Shown here piece by piece: positions 17,059 to 27,503 of a DNA stretch of 64,000 nucleotides. Source of the DNA: Pseudomonas silesiensis (GTDB taxonomy: Bacteria > Pseudomonadota > Gammaproteobacteria > Pseudomonadales > Pseudomonadaceae); the NCBI RefSeq assembly GCF_001661075.1, contig NZ_CP014870.1:558001-622000 (forward strand), in the 5' to 3' direction. Made by a program: the position numbers and the translations under genes. Position 1 is the stretch's first letter. Every line of letters begins with the position of its first letter. The notes beneath the pieces were generated by a model. It made no database searches and was not told the DNA's origin. It saw nothing but the letters and a program-made list of their open reading frames with translations.

Positions 17059-18378
17059 AACGAACTCCCTGTATCCCGCGCTTTACGCCCCTCGGCTTGT
17101 CCGGGGTTGCTGCGTATCGTACAGGCCAGAGATGGTGGCATCTGCCGGATAAAACTCGCAGGCGGCGTCATCAGTGCAGCGCAGGCCAATGCCGTTGCCG
17201 AGGGGGCGCAGCGTTATGGCCGCTCAGTGATCGAGGCCACCAACCGCGCCAACCTGCAGATTCGCGGCATCGCCGATGAGCAGGCCGCGTTGATCGAGAG
17301 TCTGCTCGCCGCGGGCCTCGGCCCCTCGAATGCGGCGGGCGACGATGTGCGTAATCTGATGTTGAGTCCGAGCGCAGGAATCGATCGACAGATGCTGTTC
17401 GATACACGTGACCTGGCCCGGCGGATCCTCGGCACCGTGCAAGGGCATGCACGCTTTCACGACCTCAGCGCCAAATTCGCGGTGCAACTCGATGGCGGCG
17501 AAGGCTTGGCGATGCTCGAGCATCCCCATGATTTGTGGTTGTCCGCTGTAGAGCGTGAGGGCGAGCGGCGGTTGGCGTTCGGTCTGGCGGGATGTCCCAC
17601 CGATCGACCGGCGGGCTCTGTTGCACTCGACGATGGCCATGCTCTGGTGGTCGCGGTGCTTGAATTGTTCCTGGAACTGGCGGATCCCGATCAAACGCGG
17701 ATGCGCCATTTGCTGATCAGCGTTCCGGCCGCCGGGTTCCTCGCTCGACTGGCCGAGCGGGTGTCCTTCGAACCTGTTGCAAACTGGCAGCGTTCATTGA
17801 ATTCAAACGTGCTGCACATTGGCGCGCATCCGCAGGCGCAAGCCGATCATGTCTATGTCGGCGCCGTGCCGCCGCTGGGCCGGCTCGATTGCGCCATGCT
17901 CCGAGGCGCCGCCCGACTGGCGCAGGAATACGGTGATGCAACGCTGCGGTTCACCCCATGGCAAAGCCTGCTGTTACCGAACATTCGCAGCGAGAACGCC
18001 GCCGAAGTCATCCGCCGCCTGCATCTGTTGGGCCTGTTGTGCGAAGCCGATCAAGCCTTGTCGCGGTTGATCGCCTGTACCGGTTCGACAGGATGCGGCA
18101 AAGGCCTGGCCGACACCAAGGGCGATGCCCTGCAACTGGCGGCTCTGCTGCAAGACCAGGGTCAAGCCTTGAGTGTTCACCTGTCCGGGTGCTCGCGCTC
18201 CTGTGCTGCGGCGCATGTTGCTCCGGTCACTCTGCTGGCTGTCGGCCCCGGTCACTACGACCTCTATTTTCGCGATGCACGGCAGCCGGGTTTCGGCGCC
18301 TTGCACGCACGCAACCTTACTATTGAAGCGGTCGGCGCCTTGCTCGACGCCCGTTTACGGAGCCCCCTTGATGCTTGA
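17056..18378 (+). CDS. cobG: Precorrin-3B synthase CobG
   Basis: Oxygen-dependent ring-contraction enzyme of the aerobic cobalamin route, 440 residues, related to sulfite/nitrite reductases. The Fe-S ligands are visible as CTGSTGC and SGCSRSC about 40 residues later. The N-terminal RALRPSACPGLLRIVQARDGG is the conserved family start; the only in-frame start before it is a TTG. A weak start with a distant Shine-Dalgarno suggests controlled or coupled translation. It overlaps cobH by eight bases. Confidence 0.93.
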   Translation: MNELPVSRALRPSACPGLLRIVQARDGGICRIKLAGGVISAAQANAVAEGAQRYGRSVIEATNRANLQIRGIADEQAALIESLLAAGLGPSNAAGDDVRNLMLSPSAGIDRQMLFDTRDLARRILGTVQGHARFHDLSAKFAVQLDGGEGLAMLEHPHDLWLSAVEREGERRLAFGLAGCPTDRPAGSVALDDGHALVVAVLELFLELADPDQTRMRHLLISVPAAGFLARLAERVSFEPVANWQRSLNSNVLHIGAHPQAQADHVYVGAVPPLGRLDCAMLRGAARLAQEYGDATLRFTPWQSLLLPNIRSENAAEVIRRLHLLGLLCEADQALSRLIACTGSTGCGKGLADTKGDALQLAALLQDQGQALSVHLSGCSRSCAAAHVAPVTLLAVGPGHYDLYFRDARQPGFGALHARNLTIEAVGALLDARLRSPLDA

Positions 18379-18997
18379 TTACATTCGCGATGGTCAGGAG
18401 ATCTATCGCAATTCCTTCGCGATTATTCGCGCCGAGGCCAATCTCCACCGGATACCGGCCGATCTGGAAAAACTCGCGGTGCGAGTGATCCACGCCTGCG
18501 GCATGGTCGATGCGATAGACGGGCTGCAGTTCTCCGAAGGCGCAGGCAAGGCCGGACGTGAGGCGCTGGCCGCCGGCGCACCGATTCTGTGTGATGCGCG
18601 GATGGTGTCCGAAGGCGTGACCCGCACCCGGTTGCCAGCGAATAACCAGGTCATCTGCACCCTGCGCGATGACAGCGTTCCCGAGCTGGCGCGCGAGTTG
18701 GGTAACACCCGATCCGCCGCCGCGCTCGAACTGTGGCGACCGCACCTGGAGGGCAGCGTAGTGGTGATCGGCAACGCACCGACCGCGCTGTTTTATCTGT
18801 TGGAAATGCTCGACGCTGGCGCCCCGAAACCCGCGCTGATCCTGGGCTTCCCAGTGGGCTTCGTCGGCGCCGCCGAATCCAAGGCCGCGCTGGCGGCGGA
18901 CAGTCGCGGTGTGCCTTTTGTCATCATGCAAGGCCGGCTGGGCGGTAGCGCCATGGCCGCCGCCGCCGTCAATGCCCTCGCCACGGAGATCGAATGA
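18371..18997 (+). CDS. cobH: Precorrin-8X methylmutase CobH
   Basis: Moves a methyl group from C11 to C12, giving hydrogenobyrinate. The 208-residue protein starts [20 protein letters not shown] and carries the catalytic-His motif [14 protein letters not shown] and the family [15 protein letters not shown]. The start overlaps the cobG stop and the end overlaps cobI by four bases. A longer in-frame extension upstream lies entirely within cobG and is rejected. Confidence 0.95.
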   Translation: MLDYIRDGQEIYRNSFAIIRAEANLHRIPADLEKLAVRVIHACGMVDAIDGLQFSEGAGKAGREALAAGAPILCDARMVSEGVTRTRLPANNQVICTLRDDSVPELARELGNTRSAAALELWRPHLEGSVVVIGNAPTALFYLLEMLDAGAPKPALILGFPVGFVGAAESKAALAADSRGVPFVIMQGRLGGSAMAAAAVNALATEIE

Positions 18998-19728
18998 TGC
19001 AGACACCTGGACGGTTGATCGGCCTTGGCGTCGGCCCCGGTGATCCGGAGTTGATTACTGTCAAAGCCCTGCGTCTGCTGCGCGAATCGCCCGTGGTGGC
19101 GTACTTCGTCGCCAAGGGCAAGAAGGGCAACGCCTTCGGGATTATCGAAGCGCATCTGCAGGACGCTCAAACCTTGGTGCCCCTGGTGTATCCGGTGACC
19201 ACCGAAGCGTTACCGGCGCCGCTGTCTTATGAACAAGTGATCAGCGATTTCTACGATACGGCTGGCCAGGCGCTGGCCGCGCATCTCGATGCCGGCCGTG
19301 ACGTGGCGGTGATCTGTGAAGGTGACCCGTTTTTCTACGGCTCCTACATGTACCTGCACGATCGCCTGGCCGAGCGTTACGAAGCCGAAGTCGTGCCGGG
19401 TGTCTGTTCGATGCTTGGCGGTGCCTCGGTACTCGGTGCGCCGTTGGTCTATCGTAATCAGAGCCTGTCGGTGCTGTCCGGCGTGTTGCCTCACGATGAT
19501 CTCAAGCGACGTCTGGCGGATGCCGATGCGGCGGTGATCATGAAACTGGGGCGCAACTTCCCGAAAGTCCGTCAGGTATTGGAAGAACTCGGCTTGGCCG
19601 AACGTGCGCTGTACGTCGAACGCGCGACCATGGCCAATCAGAAGATCGTGCCGCTGGATCAGGTCGAGCCGATGTCGTCACCGTACTTCTCGCTGATCAT
19701 CGTCCCTGGTGAAAGGTGGCAAGGCTGA
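18994..19728 (+). CDS. cobI: Precorrin-2 C20-methyltransferase CobI
   Basis: SAM-dependent methylase that makes precorrin-3A, 244 residues. The N-terminal [20 protein letters not shown], the central [18 protein letters not shown] and [12 protein letters not shown] are diagnostic of the CbiL/CobI group of corrin methylases. The TGA overlaps the cobJ ATG (TGATG). Confidence 0.95.
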   Translation: MMQTPGRLIGLGVGPGDPELITVKALRLLRESPVVAYFVAKGKKGNAFGIIEAHLQDAQTLVPLVYPVTTEALPAPLSYEQVISDFYDTAGQALAAHLDAGRDVAVICEGDPFFYGSYMYLHDRLAERYEAEVVPGVCSMLGGASVLGAPLVYRNQSLSVLSGVLPHDDLKRRLADADAAVIMKLGRNFPKVRQVLEELGLAERALYVERATMANQKIVPLDQVEPMSSPYFSLIIVPGERWQG

Positions 19729-21431
19729 TGACTCGTCCAGCTCCGGCGATTGTCATTCTCGGCAATGGCAGCCTCGCGACCGCGCGTAAAATCCAGCAGG
19801 CTTACCCCGGCGCGTTGATCCACGGTCTGGCCGAACGGGTCGAGGGTGCGGATCGTGTCTATCACGAATTTGGCAGCACCCTGCGCGAACTCTATCAGCA
19901 GGACACGCCCATCATTGCCCTGTGCGCAGCCGGCATCGTGATCCGCACCCTGGCGCCGCTGCTGCTTGAAAAGGGCGCTGAGCCGCCGGTGCTGGCCGTT
20001 GCCGAAGACGGCAGCGCAGTGGTGCCATTGCTCGGTGGTTTGGGCGGTGTGAATGTCCTGGCGCGAGAAATTGCTGCTGTGCTGGACGTGGCGGCAGCCA
20101 TCACCACCAGTGGTGAATTGCGTTTTGGCACCTGTCTGCTCAATCCGCCCAGCGGTTATGCCCTTGGCGATCTGGAACTGGGCAAACGCTTCGTTGCCGA
20201 TTTGCTGGCGGGCGAAACGGTTCGTATCGAGGGTGCGGCCCCCTGGTTGGCCCAGGCACAGTTGCCTGAAAATCCGCGAGCACGGCTGGCCGTGCATGTC
20301 GGTCATGCCGAACGTGAGCCTGCGGCCAACGAGCTGCTGATCTATCCGCGTAACGTTGTGGTGGCGCTGAGCGCCCACGCCGTCAGTGTTCCCGGCGCGG
20401 TTCGTGACGCCTTGCATCGGGCAAAAATCGCCGTGCAATCAGTGGCGTGTCTGCTGGCTGCCGATACCGAAATGGCCAGCCCGTTGCTGCATGAAGCGGC
20501 ACTTGAGCTGGGCGTGCCATTGCGCTTTGCCGACGCTGTCGGTGCGCTCAGCGCGCTGGCAAGCAATGCCATCGAGCTGCCTGTATTAATCCTGGGTGAT
20601 GAGGCTATTGCCATCGCGGTAGCCGGGAAACCTTTGGATCCCTCGGTCATTGGCCGTCGCCGCGGCCGACTGGCGGTGATCGGGCTGGGGCCTGGCGCTG
20701 CCGAACTGATGGTCCCGGCGGTCAAGGCGGAACTGGCTCGGGCCAATGACGTGCTGGGTTACGAAACCTATGTGCGCATGGCCGGCCCCTTCCGTGCCGA
20801 CCAAGTGATGCACTGCACCGATAATCGTGAAGAGATGCAGCGTGCGCGTCACGCTTTCGCGCTGGCGGCGCAAGGGCGTTCGGTAGTAGTGGTTTCATCG
20901 GGCGATCCGGGTGTTTTTGCCATGGCTGCGGCGGTGCTGGAAGCGCTACACGAATCCACCGATCCTGCGTGGCATAACGTTGATCTGGACATCTTGCCGG
21001 GCGTTTCCGCGTCCCTGGCAACAGCCGCCCAGGCTGGTGCACCCTTGGGTCATGACTTCTGTGTGCTGTCGCTGTCTGACAACCTCAAGCCATGGGGCAT
21101 TATCGAGAAACGCCTCGATCTGGCCTCGCAGGCTGACCTGGCTCTGGCGTTCTACAACCCGATTTCCCGTTCCCGCCCATGGCAGCTTGGCCGGGCACTG
21201 GAAATCGTCGCTCGACATCGTACGCCTCAGACGCCGGTGGTCCTGGGGCGCGACATCGGTCGTCCTGGACAAACGCTGCGAGTGACGACGCTTGGCCAGT
21301 TGACCCCGGACCAGGTGGATATGCGCACCATGGTCCTGGTGGGATCGTCCACTACCTGCGTATTTGAACGTCCGGGTGGCGGTGAGTGGGTATACACCCC
21401 GCGCTGGTACGGAGAAAAACCCAACGCCTGA
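19728..21431 (+). CDS. cobJ: CbiG-like / precorrin-3B C17-methyltransferase CobJ fusion
   Basis: A 567-residue fusion. Residues 1 to about 170 match the CbiG N-terminal domain (LCAAGIVIRTLAPLLLEKG, VVPLLGGLGGVNVLAREIA). About 200-310 resemble the CobE/CbiG C-terminal domain (AHAVSVPGAVRDALHRA). From about 310 on is a full CobJ methylase (LAVIGLGPGAAELMVPAV, VVSSGDPGVFAMAAAVLEAL, ALAFYNPISRSRPWQLGRAL). CobJ methylates C17 and completes ring contraction after CobG; the CbiG part opens the delta-lactone in the anaerobic route. The ATG overlapping the cobI stop is preferred to a GTG 12 bases upstream. Last gene of the group. Confidence 0.92.
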   Translation: MTRPAPAIVILGNGSLATARKIQQAYPGALIHGLAERVEGADRVYHEFGSTLRELYQQDTPIIALCAAGIVIRTLAPLLLEKGAEPPVLAVAEDGSAVVPLLGGLGGVNVLAREIAAVLDVAAAITTSGELRFGTCLLNPPSGYALGDLELGKRFVADLLAGETVRIEGAAPWLAQAQLPENPRARLAVHVGHAEREPAANELLIYPRNVVVALSAHAVSVPGAVRDALHRAKIAVQSVACLLAADTEMASPLLHEAALELGVPLRFADAVGALSALASNAIELPVLILGDEAIAIAVAGKPLDPSVIGRRRGRLAVIGLGPGAAELMVPAVKAELARANDVLGYETYVRMAGPFRADQVMHCTDNREEMQRARHAFALAAQGRSVVVVSSGDPGVFAMAAAVLEALHESTDPAWHNVDLDILPGVSASLATAAQAGAPLGHDFCVLSLSDNLKPWGIIEKRLDLASQADLALAFYNPISRSRPWQLGRALEIVARHRTPQTPVVLGRDIGRPGQTLRVTTLGQLTPDQVDMRTMVLVGSSTTCVFERPGGGEWVYTPRWYGEKPNA

Positions 21432-21441
21432 CACCTGAATT

Positions 21442-21463
21442 GTAGGAGCAAGCTCGCTCCTAC
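21442..21463. repeat. Single compact REP hairpin after cobJ
   Basis: GTAGGAGC and GCTCCTAC pair around AAGCTC ten bases past the cobJ stop. A solitary REP like this may act as a 3' end or weak terminator for cobGHIJ. The remainder of the gap to 21634 is AT-rich (TATATATATTTAAAT near 21605) and probably holds the promoter of the next gene. Confidence 0.75.
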
Positions 21464-21634
21464 AAGTTGCTGTGGCTTTTTCTTATTGCTCTCGTGACAC
21501 TGCGCCTAAAGTTGTTGTGTGGGTCTTTTTTTCTATCGCTGATGGTGTTGAAGGATTTTGCTGTGTGCGATAGATTTTAGTGGAGAGCTAATTCAGGCTG
21601 TCATATATATATTTAAATGAAAGGATTTATTTAA

Positions 21635-22426
21635 ATGAACAAAATGAATGAAGTGGAAGCGAGTGCTTATTTCGATGAGTGTCTTGAACAGTGCCGGGCC
21701 AAACTTCAGCTTGTCGGTCCGAAAGCTCGTGTGCGCCTGGCGGCTACGCTGCCTATTGACAGGGATGAGCTGAATGCCGCGGTGATGGGTAGCGCTGTGG
21801 TTGGTTTTCTGGAGGGGATGAGCCGACGTAACAAGCGCATTGTAAAAAACACCTACGCTTATGCCGATATTGCTTCAAGGTTTTTATATCCAGGTAAAAC
21901 AGACAAGGTGGCTCGCTACGAATGTTTCAAGAAATTGATGTTTGCCATGGGCTGGACCGAATATCACGGCGCGTTCACTGAATACAAGTCCAGCACCGCA
22001 AAGCTTACAATGGATAATGTAGCCCTGGATATTGTTCACTCTGCTGTCGGTGGTCTGGCGGGTTCCGCTGCGAATGCGCTGAAAGTTGTAGCGGACAAAA
22101 CCGTTGAAGCGCTAAAGAAACAACCTGAAGCCGTCAAGCTTCTAGAGCATCATTCGGCTGAAGCCAACGGCGCAGGCTTCGGAGTGTCCGTTTGCAAACA
22201 GGACGATGATGCTGAAGTGACGATGGTCGTGGGTACGTTGCGCTATGACTCATCGGCGGGGAATACAAAAATTCTTTTTGTGGAATGGGACAGTTCCGAG
22301 GTGCAAATCTATCAAGGTAAAGCTCAATTCAGTATTCACGAGGAAGACTTGAAGCGGGAGGCTGAGTGCATCAAGTATCTCGACGATCTCAGAGAGGTCA
22401 TTTTTATGGAGTTCTCGCCGGTTTAA
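21635..22426 (+). CDS. Orphan protein B, related to the protein at 16173
   Basis: A 263-residue protein of unknown function with no signal peptide. The N-terminal part (to about 110) is helical and charged and ends in FAMGW. A small-residue-rich stretch at about 130-160 (LDIVHSAVGGLAGSAANALK) could be an amphipathic or membrane-inserting helix. The C-terminal part is beta-like, with TKILFVEWDSSEVQIYQGKA. The two blocks shared with the protein at 16173-16925 show common descent. The AT-rich promoter region, good AAGGAT ribosome site and lower GC mark it as different from the flanking cobJ and MarC-family genes. It faces the latter across a hairpin terminator. Confidence 0.8.
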   Translation: MNKMNEVEASAYFDECLEQCRAKLQLVGPKARVRLAATLPIDRDELNAAVMGSAVVGFLEGMSRRNKRIVKNTYAYADIASRFLYPGKTDKVARYECFKKLMFAMGWTEYHGAFTEYKSSTAKLTMDNVALDIVHSAVGGLAGSAANALKVVADKTVEALKKQPEAVKLLEHHSAEANGAGFGVSVCKQDDDAEVTMVVGTLRYDSSAGNTKILFVEWDSSEVQIYQGKAQFSIHEEDLKREAECIKYLDDLREVIFMEFSPV

Positions 22427-22438
22427 ATGAAGTTCAGT

Positions 22439-22471
22439 GGCCAGAGGCGTCGGGCACGGGCCTCTGGCTTT
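22439..22471. terminator. Hairpin between convergent orphan B and the MarC-family gene
   Basis: GCCAGAGGC and GCCTCTGGC form a nine-base stem followed by TTTC on the plus strand. Position between two convergent stops supports a terminator. Confidence 0.55.
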
Positions 22472-22484
22472 CAGTCGGCGGCCG

Positions 22485-23081
22485 CTAAGGCACCAGATAC
22501 CCTTTCACCCCGGTAAATATAATCTGCGCCGCCAACGCACACACAAACAGCCCCATCAACCGACTGACAATCTGCAGCCCCTGATCACCCAGAATTCGCT
22601 CGATCCGGTTCGACAGGTACAGCACCACCCCCACGGTGAAACTGGCCAGGGCAATGCTGACAATGGCCATTAGCTTGTCGTCCCAGTGCGGCTGGCTCAC
22701 GCCCATTACCAGCAAGGCGCCGATGGTGCCGGGGCCGACCGTCAAGGGAATGGTCAGCGGAACGATGGTGACGTCTTGCTGCACGTTGTCGGTCTGCACG
22801 GCCGACTTGCCCTGAGCCATGCCCAATGCCGAGATGAACAACACGCTGCCGGCACCGATGCGGAACGCGTCCACGGTGATGCCGAAGACATTGAAAATCA
22901 CCCTGCCGAACAGGTACAGCAAGACGCTGGACACCAGCGTGGCAGTCGCCACTTTCCAGGCCAGCCGACGTTGTTCCTTGCGCGAATAACCGCGGGTCAG
23001 ACTGATGAAGCAGGACAATACGAAGAACGGGCTGTAGAGCACCAGCATCTTCAGGTAAACGCTGAACAACACGTGAAGCAT
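22485..23081 (-). CDS. MarC-family inner-membrane protein
   Basis: A 198-residue protein with six hydrophobic segments and the family signature sequences LYSPFFVLSCFISLT near the N terminus and IVPLTIPLTVGPGTIGALLV in the middle. MarC/UPF0056 proteins are inner-membrane proteins of uncertain transport function; the old link to antibiotic resistance is not supported. It follows retS on the same strand with a short gap. Confidence 0.9.
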   Translation of the reverse strand: MLHVLFSVYLKMLVLYSPFFVLSCFISLTRGYSRKEQRRLAWKVATATLVSSVLLYLFGRVIFNVFGITVDAFRIGAGSVLFISALGMAQGKSAVQTDNVQQDVTIVPLTIPLTVGPGTIGALLVMGVSQPHWDDKLMAIVSIALASFTVGVVLYLSNRIERILGDQGLQIVSRLMGLFVCALAAQIIFTGVKGYLVP

Positions 23082-23145
23082 GGTGCAAGCTCACTGGCGA
23101 GGGAAGTCGAGGGGGAGTCTATCAGGCACTGCGGAGTCTGTCGGC

Positions 23146-25923
23146 TCAGGACGTTTGCGTCGCTGCGCGGTTCTGCTCATCGCGCTGGGCAACCCAGTGT
23201 TCGATCAGTTCGCGCAACTGCGACAGCTCGACCGGTTTGGCCATGTGCCCGTCCATGCCGGCCTGGCGCGCGCGTTCCTTGTGTTCGGCGAGGATGTGCG
23301 CGGTCAACGCGACCACGGGGGTGCGGGTTCGCTGGTTGCCGACTTCCCAGGCGCGCAATTGCTGGGTGGCGGAAAAACCGTCGAGGATCGGCATTTCACA
23401 ATCCATCAATACCAGGTCGTAACGTTGGGCTTTCATCGCCTCCAAGGCTTCTTCGCCATTGCTGGCGGTATCGGGTTGCAGGTTGAGCTTGCCCAGCATG
23501 CCGCGGATCACCTTGGTCGAAATGCTGTTGTCTTCGGCCACCAGAATGCGGAAGTCGCTGGGTACCTTGACCGGCAGGGTGGGGCCGGGAGGCAGGTGAT
23601 GCGAAGCGACGAGCCCTTTGTCGCGCTGGTTCAGTTCATCCGCCAGCGTCGTCTTGAGGGTGTAGCCGGCCACCGGTTTGGCGAGGATGCGCTTGATCCC
23701 GGAATTGCGCGCGATGATCTTGCTCGGCGCATTGCTGATGCCGGTGAGCATGATCAGCAGGATGTCGTGGTTGAGGCTTGGGTCTTCCTTGATCTTGGCC
23801 GCCAGTTGCATGCCGGTCATGCCGGGCATGTTCTGGTCGAGCAGGACCACGTCGAAGTAGTCGCGCAGGTGGGCCTTGGTGCGCAACAGCGCGAGGGCCT
23901 CCTTGCCGGAGGGTACGGCGCTGACGTTCAGGCCCCAGGCGCTGCACTGCTGCACCAACACCTTGCGACACGTGTCGTTGTCGTCCACCACCAACACCCG
24001 TGCGCCCTGCAGCGGGCCATCCAGATCGGAGGTCGGGTGTTCGAGGCGGTCAGGGTCCAGCGGCAAGGTCAGCCACAAGGTACTGCCCTGGCTGTTGCCG
24101 CTCTTGATGCCGAACTCCCCGTGCATCAAGCGGATCAGCTGGCGGGCGATCACCAGCCCCAGGTTGCCGCCCACGCGGGGGGCGGAGAGAAAGTTTTTGC
24201 TGTGCAGTTCGGCCTGCATCAGCGCGTCGCGTTCTTCGGTGTCCATGGGCTCGCCGCTGTCCTGTACGGCAATGCGCAAGCGTGGCTTGGCGCTGCGCTC
24301 GTCGAGGGCGACGACGATCAGGATTTCGCCTTCATCGGTTTTCTTCAGGGCGTTTTCCAGCAGGCTCAGCAGGGTCTGGCGCAGGCGCGTCGGATCACCG
24401 CTGATCACCCGTGGCACTTGCGGCTGGATGAAGCTGATCAGCTCGACGTTCTGCTGTTCGGCCTTGGCGCGGAAGATGTTCAAGCAGTCTTCGATCAGCG
24501 CGTTGAGATCGAACTGGACGTCATCCAGCTCGATCTGCCCGGATTCGAGCTTGGAGATGTCGAGGATCTCGTTGATCAGTGTCAGCAGTTCGTTGCCGGC
24601 ACTGTGGATGGTTTGCACGTAGTCGCGTTGCTTGACCGAGAGCGGCGTGCCCAGTAGCAATTCGGTCATGCCCAGCACGCCATTCATCGGGGTGCGGATT
24701 TCGTGGCTGATTTTTGCCAGGAATTCGGCCTTGGCATTGATCTCGGCGTTGCTGGCAGCCAGGTCGCGACTGAGGCTGAAACGGTCTTCGGTGATGCTGC
24801 GCTGGCGTTCGCTCAGGGCGATGCTCATCAGCAGGCCACTGATGCAGATGATTACCAGCAGGGCGGTGATCAGGCCTTGCGGCTCGACCAGGGTCAGCCC
24901 CAGCAGCGCGGGCAGGATAATCAGCGTACCGACGTTGAATACCACCATCGCCACCACGAACAGGCGTGCGGGACGATAGCCTTTTTGCCAGTGATGGGCG
25001 CTGACGAACAACATGCTCAGGCCCGCCAGTGCGACCAGGGCGTAGGTGATGATATTCAGCGGCAGCGTGTTGACGAACAACAGCAACAGGCCGCAGGCGA
25101 TGATGACCACGATGTCGCCCAGTAACAGTTTGTTCAGCGGATGCGGGCCGAGCGGGGCGAAAAAGCGATAGGCGAACATCAGGCCGCACGGGGCGGTCAG
25201 CAGCAGGGCGAGGTAAGCCCCAGGCGTCTGGATCGCATGCCAGTCCGGTAACCATGGGCCCGCGAGGTTCAGCAGCAACACCAGGCTGAGCATCAACAAG
25301 ACTTCACAACCCGACAGCCACAGGCAGCTGCGCGAGCGGGTGTACGCGTAGCGGATCAGGTTGTGCAGGATCAGCATTCCGAGACAGCCGAACAGCAGGC
25401 CGTAGATCAGGGTCTGGTTCTGATTGGCCGCGGTCATGATGGCCGACTGCAGGGTGATGTAAGGCCGCATCTGGTGTTCGGACACCAGGCGCAGGTAGAC
25501 GTCGAGGGGTTTGTCGCTTTGGGGTAGCGGCAACATGAAGTCGCTATTGGGCAGTGGCCGTTCAGCCCGAGGCTGATCTGCGCCGCTGTCCAGTTCCTCG
25601 ATCAGGCTGTCGCCTTCCAATACAAACAGATCGAGGTCGGACAGGTCCGGAGCGAACACCCGCAGCAACTGTTCGTGCTTGCCGGGCGCAAGCCTGAAAC
25701 GCAACCACATCGCACCATCGGGCTCGGCCGCGGTGAGGTGATCGAGTTCGATGGGGCTGAATTGATTGGTGTAGCGAGCGGAACGGATGTCGCTCAGTTG
25801 CAGGTCGCCCTGTTCATCGAGCAATACCGCCCAGCCACTGCCTTGCGCGGCCTGGGCCGGTAGCATGCAGAGCAGCGTCATCAGCGTGACAGTGAAACCT
25901 ATGGCAATCCTGAGCCAGCGCAC
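23146..25923 (-). CDS. retS: Hybrid sensor kinase RetS
   Basis: A 925-residue hybrid sensor. The signal peptide ends about residue 26; a 7TMR-DISM extracellular domain follows (about 30-165), then seven membrane helices (about 170-370), HisKA with H407 in FLAKISHEIRTPMNG, an HATPase domain (N-box about 519-528, LSLLENALKK), REC1 with D696 (VVLLDQNMPG) and REC2 with D841 (LVLMDCEMP). This exact layout and the purD neighbour identify RetS, which binds GacS and blocks its signalling, so lowering rsmY/rsmZ and favouring motile over sessile and T6SS-active behaviour. Assigned by architecture and gene order; BarA-type kinases have a C-terminal Hpt, which is absent here. Confidence 0.85.
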   Translation of the reverse strand: MRWLRIAIGFTVTLMTLLCMLPAQAAQGSGWAVLLDEQGDLQLSDIRSARYTNQFSPIELDHLTAAEPDGAMWLRFRLAPGKHEQLLRVFAPDLSDLDLFVLEGDSLIEELDSGADQPRAERPLPNSDFMLPLPQSDKPLDVYLRLVSEHQMRPYITLQSAIMTAANQNQTLIYGLLFGCLGMLILHNLIRYAYTRSRSCLWLSGCEVLLMLSLVLLLNLAGPWLPDWHAIQTPGAYLALLLTAPCGLMFAYRFFAPLGPHPLNKLLLGDIVVIIACGLLLLFVNTLPLNIITYALVALAGLSMLFVSAHHWQKGYRPARLFVVAMVVFNVGTLIILPALLGLTLVEPQGLITALLVIICISGLLMSIALSERQRSITEDRFSLSRDLAASNAEINAKAEFLAKISHEIRTPMNGVLGMTELLLGTPLSVKQRDYVQTIHSAGNELLTLINEILDISKLESGQIELDDVQFDLNALIEDCLNIFRAKAEQQNVELISFIQPQVPRVISGDPTRLRQTLLSLLENALKKTDEGEILIVVALDERSAKPRLRIAVQDSGEPMDTEERDALMQAELHSKNFLSAPRVGGNLGLVIARQLIRLMHGEFGIKSGNSQGSTLWLTLPLDPDRLEHPTSDLDGPLQGARVLVVDDNDTCRKVLVQQCSAWGLNVSAVPSGKEALALLRTKAHLRDYFDVVLLDQNMPGMTGMQLAAKIKEDPSLNHDILLIMLTGISNAPSKIIARNSGIKRILAKPVAGYTLKTTLADELNQRDKGLVASHHLPPGPTLPVKVPSDFRILVAEDNSISTKVIRGMLGKLNLQPDTASNGEEALEAMKAQRYDLVLMDCEMPILDGFSATQQLRAWEVGNQRTRTPVVALTAHILAEHKERARQAGMDGHMAKPVELSQLRELIEHWVAQRDEQNRAATQTS

Positions 25924-25983
25924 GGCGAAATCCCTTCGTAGGTTGATGCCAGAATATAACTATGCGCGGCGCCGGAATAGCCC

Positions 25984-26006
25984 GGCAAGGGCCTGAAGCC
26001 CTTGCC
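25984..26006. terminator. Hairpin after purD
   Basis: GGCAAGGGC and GCCCTTGCC form a perfect nine-base stem with a five-base loop just past the purD stop. There is no T-run, so it may be an RNA-stability hairpin rather than a true terminator. Confidence 0.4.
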
Positions 26007-26022
26007 CTGCCGAATGGATGGC

Positions 26023-27318
<1,296 letters not shown>

Positions 27319-27405
27319 TTCAAAAACCTCGGGATGACGCTAATTCTGTTGAGCAGCCTCGGCTGCCTGGCGAACGGTACACGGCATCTGCCATACACCG
27401 AACCT

Positions 27406-27492
27406 GTAGGAGCGAGGCTTGCCCGCGAAGGCATCACCTCGTTATTGCTGTTGCACCGCGGCGTCCCCTTCGCGGGCAAGCCTCGCTCCTAC
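27406..27492. repeat. REPIN between purH and purD
   Basis: An inverted pair of GTAGGAGCGAGGCTTGCCCG arms. Part of the inner spacer (GTTGCACCGCGGCGT) is also found in the REPIN at 1726-1828, as expected if whole doublets move as units. Confidence 0.85.
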
Positions 27493-27503
27493 AAGAGCAA
27501 CAA

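Noticed and set aside
18173..18370. N-terminal extension of cobH reaching into cobG
   Set aside because: The upstream in-frame residues are the shifted reading of cobG; the family start MLDYIRDGQ lies at the cobG stop overlap.
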